NCBI RefSeq assembly: GCF_030035675.1
Contig: NC_084489.1
Coordinates: forward strand, 77,676,270 to 77,740,269
From: Rhineura floridana
Lineage: Eukaryota > Chordata > Lepidosauria > Squamata > Rhineuridae
Direction of reading: 5' to 3'
DNA length: 64,000 bases
The position numbers and the translations under genes are program-made. Positions within the stretch are counted from its first letter, which is position 1; every line of letters starts with the position of its first letter. Shown one piece after another: positions 1 through 10,370 of this stretch. The notes beneath the pieces are model-generated. The model worked only from the letters and a program-made list of their open reading frames with translations, was not told where the DNA came from and made no database searches.

Positions 1-1640
1 GGCTCCCCCAACCTAGTGCCCTCCAGATGTGCTGGCTGGGGCTGGTAGAAGTTGCAGTCCAAAACAACCAGAGGGCACAGCACTCCATTGCCACTGCTAG
101 CCAGAAAACAGACCTGCAGCGGCAGCAGAGAACAACACTTTGGAAAGAAAAAAGAATCTGGGCTAGTGCTACTGCTACTGGTGAGACCCTTTTGGACCTC
201 CCCCTCCCCAGAGAAATTCAGTGGAGACTGATGGCCCTGATGTCAGTGGGGCAATGAATCTGCTCCAGGTTTTAGCCTGAATTTTCAAGGAGCTGTCCAA
301 GGTGCTTTCAGCAGGCCGAGGTTGGTTGGGCACTGCCCCATCTGCTCCAATGGAGAAGCCTCCAGTAGCAGTTGCTGTGTGTGAGAGAAGGCTTATGAGA
401 GAAGAGCATTCTGCACATGATCAATAGAATTATCCTGTCGTTCTAACATGAAAGAGGTCATTAGTTCTAGCTATTGGAGACTGATGGCTCCGATGTCAGT
501 GGGACAGTATAAACAGTGTACCTCAGTCCAGGAATGGTCACAGCTGCATCCCAGTCAAAGCTGGTAGGAGGCACCCCTGGCTACAAAAATTACTAGTGAC
601 ATAGATTAAAAAAAACTACCCACAGCTGCGGATCTGCTCCTTCAGAAGGAATGCAACCTTGTCCAGAACAGGCAATTGACCTGTCTCCCAGATATGGGCA
701 CCACCCACCCACAAGATCATCGTTCTAAGGATTCAAACTGGGTTTGTTGATCCTCATCCAGTTCACTACTACATCCAGGCACCAGTGCATGCTATCTCTA
801 GACATGACCCTGTAGAGCCATTATAACAATGCCACTGATAGTCATCCTGTGGAGTCTGTTTAGAAGGATACCATGGTCGATGGTATCAAAAGCCACTGAG
901 AGATTGGGCAGAAGGACCAAGGTTGTGCCTCCCACCCCCCATCCTTCTCTCTATAAAGATCATCTATCAGAGTGACCAAGGCTAATTTGGTCCCAAAACT
1001 TTGGTCCCAGGCCTGAACCCAAACGGGAATGGATCCAGATCATCTGACCTATCCAGACGTACATCTGCAGTTGTTCTGCTACAACCCTCTCAATCACTTC
1101 CCACAAAAGGGAAGGCCTTAGAAGTATGAAAGTGGCCTTAATCTGATATGTGCATACAGATGAATTTTAGCAAGAACTCAAGGCAAGTTCTATGTTGTTA
1201 TCTAGACAAACCTCCTGCTGTTTCAGCCACAAACTGAGTAACATTTCATTCTACCTGTCACCTGGTTTCAACTGCACTGTTCTCCACCATTCACAGCATT
1301 CAGAGGTTTTACTCTTTATTATCTCATGGAGACTGAAATGCAACAGGATTTCGTATTATCCTGTTTCATGCATTTCTTTCCCTCCTTTTAAAAACTAACT
1401 CAAATCAACACCAAATAAAATGAGTTGGGCATGGGGGCACAAAACATAGGCTACCGCAGTGGTGAACATCTAAAAGGACAGGTGTCAGGTGTCATGCCAG
1501 TCCACACATCTGGAGTGATGGTGATTGTGGCTATTCAGAGGCAAAGGAACAACATACGTTGGGGCATATTATCATCATCTCATATATACCAAGGCCAAGT
1601 TCCATTGAGCATTCCTATAATTAAGTCTGGGAATTCATTC
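1..1640. other. Intergenic sequence downstream of HTR5A, no gene seen
   Basis: No ORF of recognisable protein content. Bases 10-115 contain a decayed piece of the palindromic 'gccctccagatg' element seen elsewhere in the window. Bases about 560-1120 look like an old interspersed repeat in antisense orientation (phrase 'atggtatcaaaagccactgag'-type, recalled from other reptile DNA). Its class is unresolved. Confidence 0.4.
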
Positions 1641-1743
1641 ATGGATGGATGGATGGATGGATGGATGGATGGATGGATGGATGGATGGATGGATGGATGG
1701 ATGGATGGATGGATGGATGGATGGATGGATGGATGGATGGATG
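1641..1743. repeat. (ATGG)n tetranucleotide microsatellite, about 25 units
   Basis: Uninterrupted ATGG units. The apparent ORFs through it (MDGW or IHPS repeats) are artefacts of the array. Confidence 0.98.
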
Positions 1744-1801
1744 TTGTCCGAGGTATGGTCGCAAAGAAGGTACTGGCTGAACTTGGCAGAACAGCTTAGG
1801 C

Positions 1802-1941
1802 CAGCCTTTCCCAACCAGTGTGCCTCCAGATGTTGTTGGACCACAACTCCCATCAGCCTCCCATTGGCAATGCTGGCTGAGGCTGATGGGAGTTGTGGTC
1901 CAACAACATCTGCAGGCACACTGGTTGGGAAAGGCTGGCTT
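1802..1941. mobile_element. Near-perfect palindromic MITE (hAT-like 'TGTTGTTGGACCAC' family)
   Basis: Two arms of about 59 bases differ at only one or two sites and flank a spacer of roughly 20 bases. It belongs to the same dispersed family as copies near 4150, 25740, 35475 and 56130, but is the most symmetrical of them. No transposase is present, so it is non-autonomous. Confidence 0.75.
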
Positions 1942-2234
1942 AGGTCATGGGTGATCAGGACCATAGTCAGATCATTACAGAGCTAGTATAACAGTCAGAT
2001 TGGATGAAAGGCAATCCAGAGCAATGAGTTTGGACTGCTGACTGTGGCTGAACAGGTCCTGCAATCAGTTTAGTGTCTCAAGCTTGGCACCCTAAGAGAG
2101 AAACTGCTGGGACTTAAATGGGCTGTGTCCTATTCCTCAGGTGCTGGCTCCAGAGGAGCTAGGAACCTCCTCCTGCTGCCCCTGCATGTGGTGAGGTATT
2201 GGAGGGGGCTCCTTCCCATGGAGAGTGTGAGGAG

Positions 2235-2340
2235 GGGTCCTCTGAGTCAAGTCAGCCAAGTGCAGGTGTTCTTGCAACACTGTAATGAGAAAAAAACCAA
2301 GGTGGAATTCTCCCTTCCCCCTGCACTTTTATGTTGGAAG
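2235..2340 (+). mobile_element. Half copy of a palindromic MITE
   Basis: Matches the reverse complement of 2930-3030 (shared blocks 'gtcagccaagtgcag', 'gtggaattctcccttccccc'). It appears to be one arm of the element found whole at 2855-3035. Confidence 0.6.
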
Positions 2341-2459
2341 TGGAGCAAGAGCAACTCCTGTTTTGTTCTTTTGTTTGTGCTCCAGAAAGGAGATAGAGCT
2401 AGGGTCCTCCAGATGGATAGGCTTGTTTACCTTTACCTATGATGCTCTGACTGACTTCC

Positions 2460-2760
2460 TTCCGTCGCAGACTGATATGCTTAGGGAAGCTTATCTGCCC
2501 CTCCACCTTCCACCATTTCCTTTCTTCTCTTCTTCGACTGTCCGAGAGAGAGGAGACACCTTTGTCTTTGCTTTCTCTCCTGAGCCATGAGGGCAACTCC
2601 CACGTCTGGGCCTTGCGCCTCCAACTTAGTTAGTTAGTTAGAACTAGGTATGCCTTTCCTATCTGCTATGTATATCTATAAATAAAGTAGCTTTTCTTAT
2701 TTTACTAAGTCTCAAGTCTCAGTGATCCTGGTGCAGGGTAAAAGCCTGCTTTCTTAGGTA
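2460..2760 (+). mobile_element. LTR-like fossil fragment, polyadenylation region
   Basis: Resembles 16975-17245: both share 'actgatatgc', a TTAGTTAG/TAGCTAG block, an AATAAAGTAG polyadenylation motif followed by 'ttcttatttta', and a closing 'aagtctc' segment. This organisation suggests the 3' part of a retroviral or related LTR. The full element and flanking duplications are not visible. Old and broken. Confidence 0.35.
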
Positions 2761-2854
2761 AACACGTGCACACGCTGGCACACTCGCATTTCAACATCTG
2801 CTGTTACTCTGCTGCTGTGGTGCTGCTTTAAATGAAATTAAGCAACACAAACAC

Positions 2855-3035
2855 ACACAGCCAACATTTTAAAGATACAGAAGACCTCTTAGAGGCTGGG
2901 CATGGCAGCCAAGAGGTCTTCTGTATCTTTGAAAGTTGTGCAGGGGGAAGGGAGAATTCCACCTTGTGGTTTTTCCCATTACAGCGTTGCAAGAACATCT
3001 GCACTTGGCTGACTTTCTCTTCTCCTAAAGATACA
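2855..3035. mobile_element. Palindromic MITE with 20-base inner arms
   Basis: 'aaagatacagaagacctctt' and its exact reverse complement lie about 25 bases apart. The outer right arm matches the half copy at 2235-2340. Foldback, non-autonomous. Confidence 0.65.
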
Positions 3036-3422
3036 GGATCAGGATCAGGCCATGAACCTGGCAACCCTAGGTGTGGGGCAGGTAAGGGCAGGCCTTGGCA
3101 GAAAAGGACTTTGCAGGCCAACATCCCCCCCTCCCTATATAAAAGTATGGGTGTGAGGAGAGATTGATGTAGGGAGTTACATAGGGAAATTGACATTGCT
3201 CATTACAAATGATGTCACACATTGCCTCCTACTGGAGTCCATGGTGCTCACAGAACTATGCTCCACACAACCTTAACAACTGCAACTGAAAGGCTAGCTG
3301 AGAAGGGAAATCAGGTTATCCCAGCAATAAAATATTGCTGTTTCATGTGCTGGGAAAATACAGTCTCTCCACCCTTGAAGTGCTTCAAGAAAGAAGTCTG
3401 AATCCCCTGTGACAACTGAGCA

Positions 3423-3428
3423 TTTATT
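3423..3428 (-). terminator. Candidate HTR5A polyadenylation signal AATAAA
   Basis: AATAAA on the minus strand about 126 bases after the HTR5A stop codon. It would give a very short 3' UTR; use of a more distal site is possible, so this is only a candidate. Confidence 0.35.
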
Positions 3429-3553
3429 GTGATACAAACAGATCATGTGGAAAGGCCAAGAGTTTCTTTAAGGAGACCCGCCCCCGAACAATGCAGGGTA
3501 GGGGTAAGCTTTCAAAGAGGTCTTCCTCTGCCCTCCTCATCCATGCGCATCGC

Positions 3554-3886
3554 TCACTGCTGCTTGGAGAACAGGTTCCGGAAGGCATTGTTGTAGTTCT
3601 TGTTGAAGGACGTATAGATCAGAGGGTTGAAAAAGGAATTGGAGTAGCCGAGCCAAAGGAAAATGCTTTTCCAGATGGGTGGTATGTCACAGGAGCAGAG
3701 AGGGTTGATAAGTTCAGTGATAAAAAAGGGAATCCAGCACAGCACAAAGACTCCAATGAGGATGCCCACCATTAGGGCAGCTCTCTTCTCTTTCTGTTCC
3801 CTCCATGTGTCGCCATCCGTCTGGAAGGTTACAGTGGCGTGGCGGACCGTGAACACCATCTGTGGCTGCTGGGAGGCTTCCTTCAC
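3554..3886 (-). CDS. HTR5A: HTR5A coding exon 2 (residues 249-358, TM6-TM7 and C tail)
   Basis: 333 nt including the stop. The acceptor reads TTTGGCAG before GTGAAGGAAGCC, so the exon opens at V249. It carries the end of the third loop, TM6 with CWIP, TM7 with NPLIY, and the short tail ending FSKQQ. The intron position between third-loop residues equals that known for the mammalian gene. Confidence 0.97.
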   Translation of the reverse strand: MKEASQQPQMVFTVRHATVTFQTDGDTWREQKEKRAALMVGILIGVFVLCWIPFFITELINPLCSCDIPPIWKSIFLWLGYSNSFFNPLIYTSFNKNYNNAFRNLFSKQQ

Positions 3887-6800
3887 CTGCCAAAGACAAA
3901 TATCATCTTCAGATGTGTGTGCATTGCTGGTCTGTCTGCTGCTTCTGCCGGGTGCCAAACATGAAATCCTGTATGTTGCATATTAATTACAAGATGCCGC
4001 ACAGCAGAGATTTGCCTGCATGAAGCCTCGTGGTGGGGTGATCGTTTTAAGCAGGCACAGGCTCGCAATTGAGTATCCCTTGTGCACACTCTCAAATCTT
4101 TGTCAGCAAAATCTAGGTGGACACAACCTAATGTATGTCAGCTAGGTGTGTGGAACCTTTGGCTCTACAGATGTTGTTGAATTACCACTCCCATCAGCCT
4201 TAGCAAGCATGGCCAATGGCCAGGGATGATGGGGGTTGTAGTTCAGCATAATCTGGACAGCCAAAGGTTCCCTACACTTATGCTTGTGTTCCTGGAGCAC
4301 CCACTACCACCTCCCCCTTATAAAAATAACCCCTGTACCTTATAGAAGGAGAGGGGGCTGATAATGGTGGAGGGGGTGGCAAACACTTCCAGAGATGTGC
4401 AGAGTACCATCTTTTCATGATTGGGGGGGGGGAGGAGAAGCAGCTGAGCACTCAAAAAAACTCAAGCACTTTGGGAGTGAGTACCAGGAGGGCAAACCAC
4501 CACACCCCTAGCAGTTGTCCATCTATGACTACCTCTAGTTCACATCAAATAAGGAGAAGCTGCAGACTGAGAGGTACTGCTGCAGGGGTGAAACTGTGCT
4601 GGGACCATCAAAGGGCAAGCTTTTCCACCTGCTTTACCCCCTCACCCCTGCTCTTAGTGACATTTTTCTGGGGACTGTCCTTTACCAGGAAGATGAATGC
4701 TTTTGGTTAGCTGTTGTTGCTTTTTAGAAATGCTAGGATTTTGTTAGCTTGATTTTTTGTAAATTGTATTGTTTTTATTTGTATTTTGTATTTGTGTTTT
4801 TCTATTTGTGTGTAAGCTGCCTTGGGGGCCTTTTTGGTCAAAAGGCGGCCTAGAAATAAACCGTAGCATAACATAACATAACATCACAACCCAGAAGCCA
4901 ACCAGCATGGAATATGGTGACATTTTGCATCAATCCCTGCTGCTGCCAGGAAGAGCCAATTGCTGCAAACAGCCCAGATGCCCAAATGAGAAGTCCAACG
5001 CCCTGTTGACAATATCATCTGGTCCATAGTCCATAGGGAGCTGCTATCTACCAAGTCAAACCATTGGTCTATCTAGCTTAGGATTGTCAACACTGACTGA
5101 GAGAAGCTCTCCAAGGGTCAGTCTTGCCCAGCCCTACCAGGAGATGCTAGAAACTGAACCTCAGACTTTCTCATGCAAAGCATGTGCTGTACAAATGAGC
5201 TACAGCTCCCCTGCCCTGGTTGACTGGTACCCACTGAAAAGAGGTCCGCCTGCCCATCTGCCCCTCTCATTTGATGGACTCTGAAGTTACATTGCTGGTA
5301 GATTGTGGGTTTTTTTCACCTATAAGACATTTCCAACTTTTTTTTAATGCCTCCTTTTGTATTTATCATAACAACACAGTATATTAGGACTGCAACAACG
5401 TTATGCTTTTACACATTGTTACACATCTCAGTGCATTACATAACAAGTTGTGTTTATGGCAAGAGGTGGTGTGATTCACAGTTCTCTTGCCCTGTGCATA
5501 TCTTATGTGGCTTGGTTTTGTTTTCAGCTGGAGTGACCACTTTGTACCGGATTGTTGTTGGGAATCACTTTTTGTTTTGCAAGTGTCAAACATAAGAGCA
5601 TGCCTGCCAGTTAACACCGCCATCCTTGGCCTACCTCTCAGCCACAGGAGGCTTTTGACTAAGTTTCCTGCTGTGACTCCACTTTATTTCCCTCCTTTTG
5701 GCCTGCTGCTCAGCCTCATTTCTTGGCTGAAGGTTCCTGTTGCCTGCACCACAGGGCTGTAGGTTGAAAGAGGGGATGGTAGGGTGATTTTGCTCAGCCG
5801 CTGCGACCCGGAATCTTCCTGAGGGTGGAAACCAGGTGATTGATGCCAAGGCTTTTTATAAATCTCCCACATTTGCAGTGCCCCCTCAGTTTGGACAATT
5901 TCAAGTCTAGCTCGTTTGCCTGCCTGCTACTTGCCAGAACTCGAAGCTGAGGGTCTGACAGGGTGTCAGGATATGGGGCCTTCACCTCCCTCCTCCCATG
6001 CACCTTTCTATCTATCAATATCACATTTCACTGATTTAAATAGGGGCACCCCTGTGTACTTCTAACACTCTGCTCAGATGCAAAGCATCACATAATTACC
6101 CCCTCCAATCCCACTGTTACAAGTGCCCTTCCTGCTGTATGTAGGTTTGCCAACTTTGGGGCCAGCTCTTCCTGCTGTGCATGATCTGCACATGGTCACT
6201 TACTGTGTGTGTGTGTACTGCCTTCAAGTCGATTCCGACTTATGGCGACCCTATGAATAGGGTTTTCATGAGGCTGAGAGGCAGTGACTGGCCCAAGGTC
6301 ACCCAGTGAGCTTCATGGCTATGTGGGGATTCGAACTCTGGTCTCCCAGGTCGTAGTCCAATACCTTAACCACTACACCACACTGGCTCTCGATCACTTG
6401 CTAACTGCTGCAGAATGGGGGGGGGGTGAGAAGGAGAAGAGAGTGGCACTTAAGTGGACTGAGAGTCCGGATAGCCTGCAAAAAACAAGTGAGAACTGTA
6501 TGATTATTATGGTTACAAAAAAATAACCTGGAAAGGTCCTGTCTCTGTTAAAATGACCTCTCTTCCGCATCATTCAGATCATGTCTCCTCTCTCTACCGC
6601 TGCACTTTCATGTTCCACATCAAATTCAAGCTTCTAGTCCTTACCCTGAAGGTGCACCTCCTTCAGGATGGTATTATCCTCTTTCATATCTCCTTAGGTC
6701 TGTTCAGCATTTCCTGACCATATTATCCCAACTGTGATCATTCTTCTATATTCTCCTGTTTCACACACTGAGAGCTCTGCCATCTGCTAGGCCTGGGACA

Positions 6801-9800
6801 TCACTACATCTCTGTCCTTCCTCCCTTGCAGACCTTTCCTCGACATCCATTCATTCGGCAAAGCCTTTCCTGCTCCACCGTTTGCAGCTTCCCCGGTCCT
6901 GTTTCCCTTATCGCCTTAACTCCTCCATCATCAAGCCTGGGGTCTGTGATTATTTTTGCTTGTCTGTTTTTGTTTTGTTTTATCCTCTGGGCAGAGAGAA
7001 TGTCAAGCCTTTGTGTTGTACAATGCCTAGCACAAGAGAGATGCTAATTAAATGTTAAATAGTAGCTGCATTTATAATACGTTCCTGGCTTGTCTGGGCT
7101 GAAGCTGTGAGATTAAAAAGCAGGATGTGCTGAATGCCAAAGGGTGGAGCATAGCAGCTGCCTGGGTGAGGAAGATCACTTCCCACGTGTTGTGTATTGT
7201 CAAGCTGCCCAGTGTAGATGTTGGGTGTTAAGATGGTTCACACAAACTTGGAAGGCTGAGGGATCTTAAGGCTGGGATCTTAATAAAGACAAGTTTTAAT
7301 GGGGACCTCTGTACAGGAACAAATGGTTAACCAGGGACTTATGGAGGCTATGCAGAAACACTGAAAGGGGACCTACATCAACAGGGTGGGTTTAAAGGGA
7401 TATTTAGGCACCAGAATAAAAGTTTAAGTTCTGCAGAGCTGAGTTAACAGCTGAGGCTCCCAGTCTTTTGCCAGCGGGTTAGCAAAGCCAGGAATGCAGA
7501 GTAAATGAGGGTCAAACTAGACATTAGACCAAGGATGTGGAACCTTTGGCTCTCCAGATGCTGTTGGACCAGGTGAAGAAACCCTGTTTGTTTAAACTGT
7601 GTTGTGATGGACATTGTGTAAAGTATGCCGGCATCTGTATTGTAATTGTCATTGTGGAGGGTTTGATGTTTGGTTGGTCAGGTCAAAGTTGGTTTAACTG
7701 TCACTGGGGGGCTTTAACTGACAGATTAGGAGGGGTAAGCGTGCAGAAAAAAGATAGAAGGTATGCACGTGCTGGTTGATGGCGGCAGGTTTAGAATTCT
7801 TAATCAGACAATGCGATTAGCTGGGGCTAGACTGGCCGGGCAGCAGAAGAAGTGAATATATGTCTGGGTGCTAATCAGTCCATGTTGGTTGGTGTTGCTG
7901 GTGGACAGCGAGAAGAAGACGACAGTAGAGGAAGAGGACTGAGGGAGAAGAAAGAACACCTGAGCGGAAGGCAGGGTGGCTTGGTGGCCAGAGGCTTGCC
8001 TGTTGTTATGTGCCTTCAAGTTGATCATGACTTATGGCAACCCTATGAATCAGCGACCTCCAACAGCATCTGTCGTGAACCACACTGTTCAGATCTTGTA
8101 AGCTCAGGGCTGTGGCTTCCTTTATGGAATCAATCCATCAAAGACTTGCTGGGGTAACCAAATAACTTGCCCAAGGCTGAAGAGACGAGGGGGAAACCTG
8201 TCTGCAGCGCTGTTGGAGAGGAAGCAATGTGAGGCAGTTTGGAATGCTAGGCTCTGGTGTCTGGTAGGAAAACAGGAGGAAGACTACAGGACAGGACAGC
8301 AAAAAGGGACCTGCACTTCACTAGGGGTACAGTCACACTCACTGTTCTGTCAGTTCCAGTGCATCTCCAGATTTCTTTTCTGAAAACGGAGGCACATGAT
8401 GCTAGTCAAACCCTGCCCCCTTTCACTGTAAAACTTGGTGGGATCAGCTTGAGTGTGTTATTTTTTAAAAAAATCTCTTCAAAGAGATTTTGCAACTGAT
8501 TGGCAGATCGACTCATTCCTCCTTCAGGTGTAGCCAATGGAAACTCTTTGCTGTAGGTGACTAGTGTGCTCACAGCATAGGTCAGTAGGGTTTGAAACAG
8601 AGGCTTAACCCAAAGTCCTCAAGAATTATATTACCTGTGCAGTGAGCCGCTGAACAGTCAATGGTAGTTTTAAGCAGTCTCTGCATGAAAGTGTAAGAAG
8701 AGCTCTGCTGAATCAGACCCATGTTTCTCCAGTCCGGCATCTTGCATCCCACAGTGGCCAACCGGAAATCCAGAAGCAAGGACTGAAGACAACAGCCTTC
8801 TACCTGCTGTGGTTCCCCAGAAACTGGCATTCAGTGGCATACAGTGTCTGAGCACTGAGATTCCATATAGCCAGGGTGTAGTTGTCTGGTGTCTCAGGGA
8901 GTCTAAGACATGTTACTTTTTGGGGGCAGGATACCAATGTCTCCAGTATCATACAATCCAATCAGCATGAAAGGGGAATGTACTGGCCACTGTGAAGAGT
9001 CTTCTAACATGCTTCCTTGTCCTTTCCCACTGATTAGAGCCAATCAAAGTGAATGGAGGTGAGTCAGTCACTGAGAAGACTCCTCTCAGTAGCTAACACT
9101 TCACTTTCAAGCTTATTGGCTCTTAGGGATGCTTGTTATGGGAGAAGGCATTAACAAGGATCTCATTCTCAACCCAGCAACAAAAAAAATGGGAAGGGTG
9201 ATTATGGCTGGGCTCTCATGAAGGGAACTTGTATTTCTGAATTTGTGACCACACTACTACATATAGCTAGTGATGTGGGTTTTCTAGAACATTTTGAACT
9301 GAAAATTCTTCAATTAGGGTGATTTGCATAGGGTGAATAGGAAAATGTCCAGTTTGCATTAGAACATTTTCTGATGCCCTAGAGAGTGATCTAATTTAGA
9401 ACGATTATTTTACTTGCATTTAGAAACAAAGCTTTTGTCTCAATACACCATAAGTATTTAACCTGAAATATTTGAGGAGGGAAATTAAGGCAAACATAAT
9501 GTGGTTTAAATGCTATATTATGTAGAAATGTTTATTGGAATACTTGTAAAAATGTAAAGACAATAGCAATGGGATAATTGCCTGAAAAAATATTAATTAC
9601 AACTTTGAAACTGTGATTGTTTTTGAATATGTTTTCCTTTTAATTGTATTGTTTTATTACTGATGTATTTGCTGCCCTGGGCTCCTTTGGGAGGGAAGGG
9701 GGATACAAATTTAATTTAAAAATAAAATAATAAAAATAATCTCACAGCAACATGGGGGAGGGTCTTTTCCATGGCAGCTCCCAGCCTGTAGAAAGAGCTC

Positions 9801-10319
9801 CCCACCAAATAAGGTGAGCACGTCCTGAGATGAGCTTCTGCTGGCTGTTAAAAAAAAATAATCTCGTCAAGTGTTCTCTGGCCTCCGCCACCAGCTGAAC
9901 GATTCCTGGTTATTGTAATTGCAATATGTTGCTCTTATGGGATTTTTCTTTATTGAATTGTTATTTCGTATTCTTTTGTTTTGTACATCACATCACAATA
10001 TCACCTCGGGAATTATTTTAATGAGAGGCACTTTATGTTGTATGGTGAAGATGTACCTCTTTACCCTGGCCTTTAACACTTGAGAGGTATATCTTTAGGA
10101 CCCACCCGATTCTTATGATTGTAATTTGTTTTATACTGTTTTTAATGTTGTGTTTTAAATTGTTGTGACCTGGCCTGGAACCTCAGGCTGAACGGTGGGC
10201 CATCAATTAAAATAAGGATAATGATAATAATTAATAATTAATATTTTAAATTAAGGTAAGTGTACTTCATTCCCTGTTCTTCACTCCCATCTTCCAGACA
10301 CCCAAAGACTTCTCTCTTG

Positions 10320-10370
<51 letters not shown>

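Noticed and set aside
1425-1986. ORFs with MDGW or IHPS repeats
   Set aside because: They are translations of the ATGG microsatellite and the adjacent palindrome.
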